Below, one piece after another: positions 8,582 through 16,636 of a DNA stretch of 64,000 nt; position 1 is the stretch's first letter, and every line of letters begins with the position of its first letter. Made by a program: the position numbers and the translations under genes. The notes below the pieces were generated by a model, which was given only the letters and a program-made list of their open reading frames with translations, was not told the origin of the DNA and did not search any database. The DNA comes from Nostoc linckia NIES-25 (GTDB lineage Bacteria > Cyanobacteriota > Cyanobacteriia > Cyanobacteriales > Nostocaceae). The stretch lies in NCBI RefSeq assembly GCF_002368035.1, contig NZ_AP018222.1, positions 558,001 through 622,000 of the forward strand. The letters are read 5' to 3'.

Positions 8582-8697
8582 AAAACTTAATTCCAATTCT
8601 CTTAACTTAAGTTCATGCTAAAAAATTAGTCATCGAATGCCATCTTTCTCTAAGTAGAGGACTAAATAATCATACTTTTGGCTGAGTCAAACAATTT

Positions 8698-9366
8698 TTA
8701 AATCAATGAGGCAATAATATTAATACTCATAGCTAAAATTGTGGTATTGAAAAAGAAGGATAATATACCATGTACCAACGTCAAGCGCCTCATATCGCGT
8801 GATGTCGTTTGCACATCTGAAACTTGGCTAGTCATGCCAATTACAAATGAATAATATAAAAATTCCCAGTAGTCTGGATAGTCGTTATGAGGAAAATCTA
8901 AACCTCTGGTAATTTCTTCGCTATTATTGCGGCTAATATATTTGTAATAAGTGTGTGCATACTGCACTGCAAATATCGTATGCACCAATAACCACGAACC
9001 TACAATCGTCATAATTGAAAGTATGACATGTAGGACAAGCATAATTATTGAGAACTCTTTTTTATCAGTTAGTAAAAACCCAATGGCTAAAACACTGGCA
9101 CAAGCCGCAGCTATCACCAACATGAATATAGCTAAATGTCCTTCATATTCACTCTCAGCATAACGGCGAATTTTTTCTGGGTTGGCTTTAAGCATTTTCC
9201 ACCAAGTTATGGCTAAAAACAAATCAGCGCCAGAGTTCCAAGCGCAGAGAATCCGAGTGGGTAAATGCAGCCAAGGCGGAAGTATTACTGAAATTAATAC
9301 AGCGACTCCGACAGCGATAAACAATCGAGGTCGTGGGTCAAAGTTTTTAAACAAATTAAGTTTCAC
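8698..9366 (-). CDS. DUF1345 integral membrane protein
   Basis: 222 residues with about five hydrophobic spans: residues 15-33, 38-55, 80-100, 108-130 and 200-220. The central motif YPDYWEFLYYSFVIGMTSQVSDVQTTS is the DUF1345 signature, with an acidic/aromatic loop before a TM helix that resembles pore regions. Function is unknown. The gene may be co-transcribed with chaB downstream, and the pair is enclosed by 60 bp direct repeats. Confidence 0.85.
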   Translation of the reverse strand: MKLNLFKNFDPRPRLFIAVGVAVLISVILPPWLHLPTRILCAWNSGADLFLAITWWKMLKANPEKIRRYAESEYEGHLAIFMLVIAAACASVLAIGFLLTDKKEFSIIMLVLHVILSIMTIVGSWLLVHTIFAVQYAHTYYKYISRNNSEEITRGLDFPHNDYPDYWEFLYYSFVIGMTSQVSDVQTTSRDMRRLTLVHGILSFFFNTTILAMSINIIASLI

Positions 9367-9674
9367 AAATATTGCGATTTACCGTTACTAACACCTAAAT
9401 TATTCGATCGTTTACCTGCAAAAAGCATAATTGTGTTTGTTAGTAAGTGAATAAGTCAAAACTAAATAGCTAATGCTTGATGTAAGTAGGAGGCAGTTTT
9501 ATCGAGGTTTAAACTTTTGTATTTTACATTTAATTGTGTCTACCTACTTAGCAATCTTATTTGATTATCGGAAAAACGAGCTGTTACTTTAGGGAATAAG
9601 CAATCGTTTCCCTATTCCCCATTGTCTGCGATCGCTTTATGATGCGGTAAGTACCGTCTAAGCGAAGAAAAATT
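9367..9674. other. Divergent intergenic region
   Basis: The shared upstream region of the DUF1345 gene (minus) and the aminotransferase gene (plus). It holds direct-repeat copy B (9492-9550) and a short TTCCCTATTCCCCATTG repeat near 9608-9626. No RNA gene or ORF is seen. AAGCGAAGAAAAATT just before the ATG at 9675 gives only a weak ribosome binding site. Confidence 0.5.
9492..9550. repeat. Direct repeat copy B
   Basis: Starts GGCAGTTTTATCGAGGTT and carries the same TTTGTATTTT.CATTTAATT.TGTCTA core as the copy at 8036-8095, in the same orientation. Confidence 0.6.
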
Positions 9675-10823
9675 ATGACGCCAACAATTTCAATTAACGA
9701 TTCTGGGCGCTTGCAACTGTCACCTTTAGAAATCCCATCCCGCTTACTGTTGGGGCCTGGTCCCTCAAATGCCCATCCGACAGTCCTCCAAGCGATGAAT
9801 ACTTCACCAGTCGGGCATCTTGACCCCGCTTTTCTCGCACTGATGGATGAAATTCAATCGTTGCTGCGCTACGTATGGCAAACAGAAAACTCACTCACCA
9901 TTGCAGTCAGCGGTACGGGGACAGCCGCAATGGAAGCAACCATCGCCAATAGCGTGGAACCAGGTGATGTAGTTTTGATTGGTGTAGCTGGTTACTTCGG
10001 TAATCGCTTAGTGGATATGGCTGGACGTTATGGCGCTGATGTGCGAACAATTACTAAGCCTTGGGGACAAGTTTTCAGCTTGGAAGAATTGAAAACTGCC
10101 TTGGAAACTCATCGTCCAGCAATTCTAGCTTTGGTTCATGCCGAAACTTCCACCGGCGCACGGCAACCTTTGGAAGGAGTTGCTGATTTGTGTCGTGAGT
10201 TTGGCACTTTACTATTATTAGATACTGTCACAAGCCTCGGTGGCGTTCCTTTATTGTTAGATACTTGGGGAGTTGACCTTGCTTATAGTTGCAGCCAAAA
10301 AGGCTTGGGTTGCCCCCCTGGTGCTTCGCCTTTTACCATGAGTCCGCGTGCAGCTGAAAAATTGCAAAAGCGTCGCACGAAAGTTGCCAATTGGTATTTA
10401 GATATGTCTTTGCTAAGTAAATATTGGGGTAGCGATCGCGTCTATCACCACACAGCCCCGATTAATTTATACTACGCATTGCGGGAAGCACTACGTTTAG
10501 TTGCCGAAGAAGGATTAGCAAACTGCTGGCAGCGTCATCAAAAGAACGTAGAATATCTCTGGGAAGGTTTGGAAGACTTAGGATTAAGTATGCACGTTGA
10601 GCGGGAGTATCGACTGCCAACTCTTACTACTGTCCGCATTCCAGAGGGAGTAGATGGCAAAGCGATCGCTCGGCAGTTACTCAATGAATATAATATTGAA
10701 ATTGGCGGTGGACTTGGCGAACTCGGTGGTAAAGTCTGGCGCGTAGGACTGATGGGCTTTAATAGTCGTAAGGAAAGTGTTGACCAACTGATAGCAGCAT
10801 TGCGCCAAGTTTTACCGAAGTAG
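9675..10823 (+). CDS. Class V aminotransferase, alanine-glyoxylate/serine-glyoxylate type
   Basis: 382 residues. The fold-type I PLP enzyme signature is clear: LLLGPGPSNAHPTV near the N-terminus, SGTGTAAMEA for phosphate binding, D183 in LLLDTVTSLGG, and the Schiff-base lysine K209 in CSQKGLGCPPG. It matches the alanine:glyoxylate/serine:glyoxylate aminotransferase group, which acts in photorespiratory glyoxylate conversion to glycine; an AGT fits well in a photosynthetic cell. Substrate preference (alanine or serine) cannot be decided from sequence alone. A hairpin follows 14 bp after the stop. Confidence 0.88.
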   Translation: MTPTISINDSGRLQLSPLEIPSRLLLGPGPSNAHPTVLQAMNTSPVGHLDPAFLALMDEIQSLLRYVWQTENSLTIAVSGTGTAAMEATIANSVEPGDVVLIGVAGYFGNRLVDMAGRYGADVRTITKPWGQVFSLEELKTALETHRPAILALVHAETSTGARQPLEGVADLCREFGTLLLLDTVTSLGGVPLLLDTWGVDLAYSCSQKGLGCPPGASPFTMSPRAAEKLQKRRTKVANWYLDMSLLSKYWGSDRVYHHTAPINLYYALREALRLVAEEGLANCWQRHQKNVEYLWEGLEDLGLSMHVEREYRLPTLTTVRIPEGVDGKAIARQLLNEYNIEIGGGLGELGGKVWRVGLMGFNSRKESVDQLIAALRQVLPK

Positions 10824-10836
10824 TTTTGAGATAATT

Positions 10837-10865
10837 AGGTGCGTTGACAGTAGCTTAACGCACCT
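10837..10865 (+). terminator. Hairpin after the aminotransferase gene
   Basis: AGGTGCGTT and AACGCACCT form a 9 bp perfect stem around an 11-nt loop, 13 bp after the stop. No T tract follows, so it may stabilise the 3' end rather than act as a classical terminator. Confidence 0.5.
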
Positions 10866-11223
10866 GAGCCAAAAGCGATCGCCTTGTACCAATTCGCAAT
10901 TAAAGCAATTTGCAGATGAATAGACCACAGTAGGGGCACAACAATGTTGTGCCCTTACGATAATTTAGTATTCAATCATGTATTCCATCCATATGAAAAG
11001 CGCTGTAAGTAACTTAAATTAGCCTTGTTTGAGAAGCAAAGTTGATATTCTACAAGCCGATGCATTAACAATGCAAAACTTTTATTCCTAAAATATTGCC
11101 AACACCTGAATTGTTGGTAGGAGCGTACAGTTGTACACGCCTATCTATGTATAGGTTAAGCGTACCGTAAAAGCTAGATTGCAAAAGACTTTCTTTGCCT
11201 GTTGCCTATTGCCTGCAATAGTT
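10866..11223. other. Intergenic region with dispersed repeats
   Basis: No gene recognised. It contains the palindromic repeat at 10931-10959, a GAGCGTACAGTTGTACACGC repeat near 11121-11140 and TTGCCTA heptamers near 11198-11215. Confidence 0.5.
10931..10959. repeat. Palindromic small dispersed repeat
   Basis: TAGGGGCACAACAATGTTGT followed by GCCCTTACG, nearly identical to the copy at 52580-52608. The palindromic core is GGGCACAACA/TGTTGTGCCC. Confidence 0.8.
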
Positions 11224-11334
11224 TCACTGGGAGAAAAAACCAACAACCAGTAGAGGCAAAAATATTAAGACAGACACAATCAAAACGAGGGTTGCTGGCT
11301 CAATTTTAATTTGGTTCTTCTGTGGGTCGCTCAT
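11224..11334 (-). CDS. Unrecognised 36-residue single-span membrane micro-protein
   Basis: ATG at 11334, stop at 11224. The peptide starts MSDPQKNQIKIEPATLVLIV and continues with a hydrophobic stretch SVLIFLPLLVVGFF before a short polar end. It therefore has a charged N-tail of about 12 residues and one transmembrane helix (about residues 14-34), the layout of photosystem, cytochrome b6f and NDH small subunits. I do not recognise the family. Support comes from the clean polar-then-hydrophobic pattern and a stop directly after the helix. The weakness is its short length. Confidence 0.55.
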   Translation of the reverse strand: MSDPQKNQIKIEPATLVLIVSVLIFLPLLVVGFFSQ

Positions 11335-11542
11335 TTGCCATTCTCTCAATCAATTAAATATAATAGCCAGCCTAATGGATGTTTATAGCTTTTTCCAAGT
11401 CCAATAGGCTGAGAAGTGTAAATCTTTATTTAGCTCTAGTAGCTAAACACAGAGCCTATTGTAATTTTGAATTCAGAATTATGAGTCCTGAATTCTGAAT
11501 TCTGCTGTATTTTTGATTTCTTAAATCCATCGCTCCATTAGC

Positions 11543-11650
11543 TTATTTCTTCCAAGGTAGTTTAGTACCCATTTCCGTCAATGCGGAGAAGATGAGATAC
11601 AGAATCAGTAACCCAGCAGCTGCAAAAAAAGTTAGTAAATCGCTATCCAT
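11543..11650 (-). CDS. Unrecognised 35-residue single-span membrane micro-protein
   Basis: ATG at 11650, stop at 11543. It starts MDSDLLTFFAAAGLLILYLI and ends FSALTEMGTKLPWKK. One transmembrane helix (about residues 5-24) is followed by a basic C-tail. Orientation and size again resemble small thylakoid subunits. It lies 148 bp downstream of the 11798-13225 membrane protein gene on the same strand and 208 bp upstream of the other micro-protein. Function unknown. Confidence 0.55.
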   Translation of the reverse strand: MDSDLLTFFAAAGLLILYLIFSALTEMGTKLPWKK

Positions 11651-11797
11651 GAGTATTGTTAGCTAAAGCTTTGCTCATCATAACTAGATTACCGCGATCG
11701 CATCTTTGATTAACACCTTGGGAGCAATAAAAAAGATTCCCCGTTGGCACTCAACAGTCATCAACCTAAAGTATGATAATTTATTTCTTTGACTTCC

Positions 11798-13225
11798 CTA
11801 ATCTCTACCGTTTCTCTGAATTTGTAATCTTTGATCTTCTGGGTGCAAATTGAACCAACCGTACCAGTGACGAACTGCTAGCCAGACAGCCGAGAGCAAA
11901 CCTGCAAGGCTGAGGGTGAGGCCGCTAAACGGCACTAATAATCCAAATATGGGTAATATTGCTCCAGCAAGAGTGCAGATGATAGTAGCAAGCGAAGTAC
12001 TGCGGCTAGCACCTAATCCCCATGTCAAAAACAATAAGATGATGGAAATGAAAGCCCAAGCCAATTGAGGATTTATCAAGCGAGCGAGATAGGTCAAGGC
12101 TAATAGACAAGCAAAGAAAATACTACCAGCGATCGCGATATTTTTAAAACTCATTGGCAGTGATAAATATAACAATAATATCCACCACAAAAATATTGCT
12201 GGTGCTAGCAACAACAGCCGGGGAATGATACCAGTGTGACGAATCGGTTCGGTGTTGGTAAACACTCCAAATGGATTTTTCACTGAAACATTATCGTTAA
12301 ATATCCAAGTAAATTGAGTGCTGCGTCCATCAACTTTAATCTCATTCGGTACAATACCACTGGCGAAATCAGCCGGAGCAAAGTTAGCAGTTGCAGTGAG
12401 GCGGAAGTTAGAAAGCAACTGTCCTTCAGCGCTGTAAACCCAACGCGGCCCTCCTTGAGCTTGATAAGTAACTCTAAAGGTGGTTGCTTCCCCTGGTTGC
12501 AGGCGGAAAGCAAAGCCATAGTCTCCGGGATTGGTTTGTTGTAATCTAGTACCGTCACGCTCTACTTTGTAGCTAGCAAGCAGCGAGTAGCCGTTAGGCG
12601 GCGGTGCTTCAAAGAAAAAATTATTAATATCGTTGAGTTGGTTAACTACTTTATAATCAGCAGTGTATTCCACGCGATAAATTGAACTGCGACCGGGAAC
12701 ATCTACGCTTTGGTCGAGTTTGACTTGAATTTGCGAACCACCCAACGTCAAGAAGCGGGTAACTTCTCGCGTATCATTTACCTTAACTATCTTGCCGTTG
12801 ACTTGGGTGGTGTAAGAATATGGCTCTTGAATAGAGTAGCGTACTTGAGGCGCAGACTGTTCGAGCCTTTCACCTGCAACGCTTTCGACCACTTGAGCCA
12901 CCTTTGCTTGTTCCCAGTGATGGTAACGGTTGCTCAAAGTCGAACAGAGAAAAAATCCCGGCACTAAGAGAACTAATACTAAAGTTAAATGTTGTAATCC
13001 TCGTAAAAGTTGGGAATAACGAACAGCCCATTCACCGATGACAATAACATTCTCGGTTTGATGGCGACGTAGAGAAAAACTCACCAGAGCGATCGCAATT
13101 CCTAAAGCTATAACTAAAAATACTAATAATACCGAAGCTTTCAGTGCTTGAGTTCCAAATTGCACAAGCTCAGTGGGATGTGTTAAATCAGGTAATCCAG
13201 GGATACCTTGAGCAGAAGATGACAT
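11798..13225 (-). CDS. Conserved cyanobacterial multi-span membrane protein of unknown function
   Basis: 475 residues from the ATG at 13225 (MSSSAQGIPGLPDLTHPTEL); an upstream in-frame start would add 28 residues that do not look coding. Topology: two N-terminal TM helices (about 30-55 and 80-105), a large hydrophilic domain of about 200 residues rich in beta-type sequence (TFRVTYQAQGGPRW, VKNPFGVFTNTE), then about six closely spaced TM helices from residue 345 to 460. The topology recalls CreD-like inner membrane proteins, but I see no decisive motif and do not assign the family. The soluble domain would face the periplasm or lumen. Confidence 0.75.
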   Translation of the reverse strand: MSSSAQGIPGLPDLTHPTELVQFGTQALKASVLLVFLVIALGIAIALVSFSLRRHQTENVIVIGEWAVRYSQLLRGLQHLTLVLVLLVPGFFLCSTLSNRYHHWEQAKVAQVVESVAGERLEQSAPQVRYSIQEPYSYTTQVNGKIVKVNDTREVTRFLTLGGSQIQVKLDQSVDVPGRSSIYRVEYTADYKVVNQLNDINNFFFEAPPPNGYSLLASYKVERDGTRLQQTNPGDYGFAFRLQPGEATTFRVTYQAQGGPRWVYSAEGQLLSNFRLTATANFAPADFASGIVPNEIKVDGRSTQFTWIFNDNVSVKNPFGVFTNTEPIRHTGIIPRLLLLAPAIFLWWILLLYLSLPMSFKNIAIAGSIFFACLLALTYLARLINPQLAWAFISIILLFLTWGLGASRSTSLATIICTLAGAILPIFGLLVPFSGLTLSLAGLLSAVWLAVRHWYGWFNLHPEDQRLQIQRNGRD

Positions 13226-13317
13226 TGGCGTATTCTTGCAGAATTTGGAGAACCAGACTGATAAAATCTCTGAAAAGTTTCTCCACGATAGTTTAATATG
13301 ATACACCAACGTGAAGA

Positions 13318-13374
13318 AGCAATAGGCAATATGCCTTTTTGCCTATTGCCCATTGCCTATTGCCTATTCCCTTC
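13318..13374. repeat. TTGCCTA heptamer repeats overlapping the end of a gene
   Basis: Units of TTGCCTA/TTGCCCA on one side and AATAGGCAAT on the other make an imperfect palindrome. Its right part runs through the last codons of the neighbouring minus-strand gene and supplies that gene's TAG stop (frame AAT AGG CAA TAG). Confidence 0.8.
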
Positions 13375-14652
13375 ATCCAACCGCCGTTGCCATTCAGCAT
13401 CAATTTGTGCAGAACGTTCAACTTCCTGTTCTAGTAAGTCGGTTTCAGTGGAGTAAACCAATTCTTCATCGCCAATTACTTTTTCTGCCGCAAACTGATG
13501 GGCAAAGTCAAGCTTTTGCTGCAAGGAACTATCTGCGCTTGCTAATAGCCTAGCGCGAGAAAGGCGATCGCGGTTGCGTGCAGCAATTTTTTTATTCCGC
13601 CACTGAATCCAAAAATAACGCAATAACGGTATGCCTAAAAAACCAATTCCATAAGCCAACAGCACCCAATAAATTCCTTGGACAAAAGCTACCAGTCCCC
13701 CTAATTGAGCAGCAACAGTACCATCTCTTAATAAATTTCCCAATACTAAAGCGCCAACAAAATTGAGTACGCCCAAGCCAGCACTGAGCATAATTTGTCC
13801 TGAACTTGCGACACTAAAACGCCAAGGAAATTCCTCCAAGTAAACTGCTATTGAACGACGACGCTTTTTAGCTGCGCTTACCTGCAACTCTGGGAAGTAA
13901 TATACAATTTGCCCTTGTTCGCTGACGGACGGTTGTCCATTAAATCGTGTCAGAACTGGCAGCATATAATCTTCGTAATCTCTTTGATATTCCTCCCCAA
14001 TGTCATCGAGATACGGGGAAATTTGTTCGGCTACCACTGCGCCACGGTTATTCCGAATCACCGTACCAATTTCTTGCCAGCGACGTTCTTCTAAATTGGC
14101 ATTGGGATTACCATCGCCAAATAAAAACGAAAACACAGCTTCAAAGAAATTCAAATCGCTTTGTTGTCGCCTTTCATCTCGCCTTTGTGGGTAGTGAGTG
14201 CCATAATCGGGGCTAAAGTACCAAAATAAATTTGGGAAATAGAAGAATCCACCGCCGGAATTACTGCTTCGGTTATCGCCGTCACGGTCTGAATTGGCAG
14301 CGGTAATGATAATAATGATGGTAATAGTTATCAGAGCGATGGAAACAGTTAAGAAAATACCAAAAGAAATCCTAATTAAGTAAAACAGAACATTCCAAAC
14401 TTTTTTCCACCATTCCTGCAATCGTAACTGGAAGTATTTATTACGTAAAATTGTGCGGAAATTTTTGGGAAATAGGTAAACAATATCACCTGAATCTGCT
14501 ACTTGTAAATGTCCGCCAGCCTCAGATGCTAATGCCAACAAACCTTGATTAGCTTCAGCAACGTTCAATCCTGCCTGAGTTGCCACATCACCGACCGTGA
14601 CGCGGTAACCCAGATGTTCCACTGCTTGCATGATGGTGGGATTGAGAGCCAT
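13357..14652 (-). CDS. Conserved cyanobacterial/chloroplast membrane protein, At5g03900-like
   Basis: 431 residues. The N-terminus (MQAVEHLGYRVTVGDVATQA then LNVAEANQGLLALA) looks like a winged-helix-type module and is repeated in looser form near residues 195-265 (IGTVIRNNRGAVVAEQISPY, ending GQIVYYFPEL). A TM helix follows at about 95-118, then a Gly/Ser/aromatic-rich linker, two TM helices at about 285-345, and a charged coiled-coil tail (LLEQEVERSAQIDAEW). The layout matches the plant plastid protein At5g03900, annotated as iron-sulfur biogenesis related; that name is weakly supported and no function is claimed. The end of the gene lies inside a heptamer repeat. Confidence 0.75.
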   Translation of the reverse strand: MALNPTIMQAVEHLGYRVTVGDVATQAGLNVAEANQGLLALASEAGGHLQVADSGDIVYLFPKNFRTILRNKYFQLRLQEWWKKVWNVLFYLIRISFGIFLTVSIALITITIIIIITAANSDRDGDNRSSNSGGGFFYFPNLFWYFSPDYGTHYPQRRDERRQQSDLNFFEAVFSFLFGDGNPNANLEERRWQEIGTVIRNNRGAVVAEQISPYLDDIGEEYQRDYEDYMLPVLTRFNGQPSVSEQGQIVYYFPELQVSAAKKRRRSIAVYLEEFPWRFSVASSGQIMLSAGLGVLNFVGALVLGNLLRDGTVAAQLGGLVAFVQGIYWVLLAYGIGFLGIPLLRYFWIQWRNKKIAARNRDRLSRARLLASADSSLQQKLDFAHQFAAEKVIGDEELVYSTETDLLEQEVERSAQIDAEWQRRLDEGNRQ

Positions 14653-14812
14653 TATTCTGCCCTCCTGCGAAAATACACTCTTCTTTTTTCAAGTATAAAG
14701 TTTTATTTTAAAACCCTCCTCAAAGGCATAAATAAACTAACAAATAACATGACACACAACATGTTATAATCATCGTCTTGGTTTAATTAACCAGCAAATT
14801 TTCTGCTTAAAT

Positions 14813-15292
14813 ATGGTTCAGTATACTCTCGCCCAAAGCCCAGAAATTATCCTCACTGTTTCTGGAAAAGATTCAGCTAAAGCCCGTGACAAAGCAATGG
14901 ATCAGTTAATGGAACTGATGGATGCAGGTAAGCTACCCACGGAACTAGAAGAAGGATTTGGCCCTCAACAATTAATTGAGGTTAAAGAGCCAAGTGTTGA
15001 TAGTGCTAACGGTGAGGATGCTATTACCCAAGCTGTGCAAGTTCTCAGTAACTTGGCGACGCTCAAGCTAAAAGTTCAAGAATCACGAACTGAAGCCTTG
15101 GAGATTCGTAAAGCAGTTGATGTTCTGTTCACTGACGAATCGGTGAGTGAAGAGGAAATTACTCGCCTTAAGGAAGGTTTTAAAGTTTTGAAAAATTTTG
15201 CCCAAGCTAATGTGCGTTATCAGGAAGCACGAGCTAAAGCAGAACAAGCTCGGCAAGTTCTGGATCTAGCTTTGAAGTCGCCTGATAAGTAA
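14813..15292 (+). CDS. Conserved cyanobacterial alpha-helical protein of unknown function
   Basis: 159 residues (MVQYTLAQSPEIILTVSGKD). The first 50 residues include a KARDKAMDQLMELMDAGKLP helix; from about 60 onward the chain is predicted to be a long coiled coil rich in Ala, Glu, Lys and Leu (AQVLSNLATLKLKVQESRTE type). No cysteine or catalytic motif is seen, and there is no signal peptide. It is probably a single-gene transcript, since a strong terminator follows 41 bp after the stop. Function unknown. Confidence 0.8.
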   Translation: MVQYTLAQSPEIILTVSGKDSAKARDKAMDQLMELMDAGKLPTELEEGFGPQQLIEVKEPSVDSANGEDAITQAVQVLSNLATLKLKVQESRTEALEIRKAVDVLFTDESVSEEEITRLKEGFKVLKNFAQANVRYQEARAKAEQARQVLDLALKSPDK

Positions 15293-15332
15293 TTCTTAAA
15301 GAATGAATCTGAACTTCTTTAAATTCAAATGC

Positions 15333-15365
15333 AAAAAGACAGGCTGTTTTATGCCTGTCTTTTTC
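15333..15365 (+). terminator. Rho-independent terminator
   Basis: AAAAAGACAGGC and GCCTGTCTTTTT form a 12 bp stem around TGTTTTAT. T residues follow on the plus strand and the A-rich left arm gives a T run on the minus strand. It can therefore end both the 14813-15292 gene and the tRNA-Gln transcript. Confidence 0.9.
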
Positions 15366-15369
15366 TTTA

Positions 15370-15441
15370 CTGGGGCGCTAGGATTCGAACCTAGGGATGG
15401 CGGGACCAAAACCCGCTGCCTTACCACTTGGCTACGCCCCA
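15370..15441 (-). tRNA. tRNA-Gln (anticodon UUG)
   Basis: Cloverleaf of 72 nt: acceptor TGGGGCG/CGCCCCA, D arm GCCAAGTGGTAAGGC, anticodon arm GCGGG-TTTTGGT-CCCGC with TTG in the loop, and T arm CTAGG-TTCGAAT-CCTAG. The discriminator base is G, as expected for glutamine tRNA. CCA is not encoded. Confidence 0.97.
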
Positions 15442-15779
15442 ACAACTTCACCCTAATTAATATAACAGCTAGTCATGGGTTTGTGTCAAGTACTTTTATA
15501 GTTGATTTTGAATGGTGGATTTTTACACAGCCCTAGAGTACAGCAATGAGTTTCCGGAGCGATCGCACAAACCTTGGTATGTTAAAAAGGAATTGTGGGA
15601 CAAGCAACCCATAGACATGAAGAGCTTGGACAATACCCAATCTATGTTCTTCACAAGCACCATATAATATACAAGGAAAGATTAGGGGTATAATAACCTA
15701 ATATTTCTCAGTAGTGTATTTAAGCAGGCGATCGCTCAAAAAATTCCTGCTTCAGGCATTAATTTATTTTTTACACGCA
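15442..15779. other. Intergenic region, nothing recognised
   Basis: This lies upstream of tRNA-Gln and downstream of the murB-like gene. A possible -10 box (TATAAT/ATATTA type) is common in this AT-rich stretch, but none is convincing. No ORF or RNA fold stands out. Confidence 0.4.
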
Positions 15780-16625
15780 TTAGTCAATTACAATTAGTTC
15801 GAGTTCAATTTTTTGTCCGCTGACAAAATGTAACAATTGAGCTATTTTGATCAACAAAAGTATTGCATAGCTATTTTGTGATTTAGTCAGTATCCAATTA
15901 GTTGTTTTCGCAGAAAACATAGCTTTGCCAATAGCCATACCTCTGAGCTTACTAAGTATTTTAAAATTAGCAGTTTTGAATACCGAACCACAGTTAGGTG
16001 CTGTATTATCTTGATGTTCTTTTGCCCAATGTTGTCTGGAAACTATAGGACTTTCTGTAAAGTCGGCTGGTTCAAATTTGAAAACTGCGCTCAATATCAG
16101 TTTGGAGTGGACGCCAGTGAATATAGTTTGTCGATAATCTCGTACAATTTGACTATTATCAAGTGTTTTTATAGAGCCATCTTCAAAGAAAGTTACACTT
16201 TCAATAAAGTCATATATTGTACATTTATGTTGCCTTCCCCTACCAGCGTTCATTGCTAATGCGCCACCAATAGTTGCCGGTACAGACGCAAGATAATAAA
16301 AAGAATCTACAGAGTTTTGGTAACAGTATTTTAATACCTCCATGATTGAAACAGAAGAAGAAACTTCTACTCTATTTTCACCTAGAGGTTTTATATATTT
16401 AGGTAGTTTATTTTTCAATATCAATGATTGGATATTCTTTTTCGCAAATAATGTATTAGAGCCATTTCCAATTATGTAAATATTTACTTTATTTTCTTCG
16501 GCCCAATTACAGTATTCCTGAAGATCGTCAATACTATTAATCTCTCCTAATCGCTGAAAGTGATGTTGAGTTCTATAGTGGGAAAGACTATTCGATGTTA
16601 AAGATTCAATTTTTAAATTAGACAT
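15780..16625 (-). CDS. MurB-like FAD-binding oxidoreductase (UDP-N-acetylenolpyruvoylglucosamine reductase family)
   Basis: 281 residues, near MurB length. FAD-binding motifs are IIGNGSNTLF (residues 51-60) and VPATIGGALAMNAGRG (115-130). The catalytic serine is retained in NCGSVFK (S214), as are a DYRQT motif (Y164/R165) and a C-terminal glutamate (E276 in IELELIVI). It is divergent from housekeeping MurB, which in cyanobacteria normally sits next to murC. It lies 11 bp downstream of a polysaccharide pyruvyl transferase gene. A role in a specialised sugar nucleotide for a surface polysaccharide is therefore as likely as peptidoglycan synthesis. Confidence 0.78.
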   Translation of the reverse strand: MSNLKIESLTSNSLSHYRTQHHFQRLGEINSIDDLQEYCNWAEENKVNIYIIGNGSNTLFAKKNIQSLILKNKLPKYIKPLGENRVEVSSSVSIMEVLKYCYQNSVDSFYYLASVPATIGGALAMNAGRGRQHKCTIYDFIESVTFFEDGSIKTLDNSQIVRDYRQTIFTGVHSKLILSAVFKFEPADFTESPIVSRQHWAKEHQDNTAPNCGSVFKTANFKILSKLRGMAIGKAMFSAKTTNWILTKSQNSYAILLLIKIAQLLHFVSGQKIELELIVID

Positions 16626-16636
16626 TTTTATGATTT

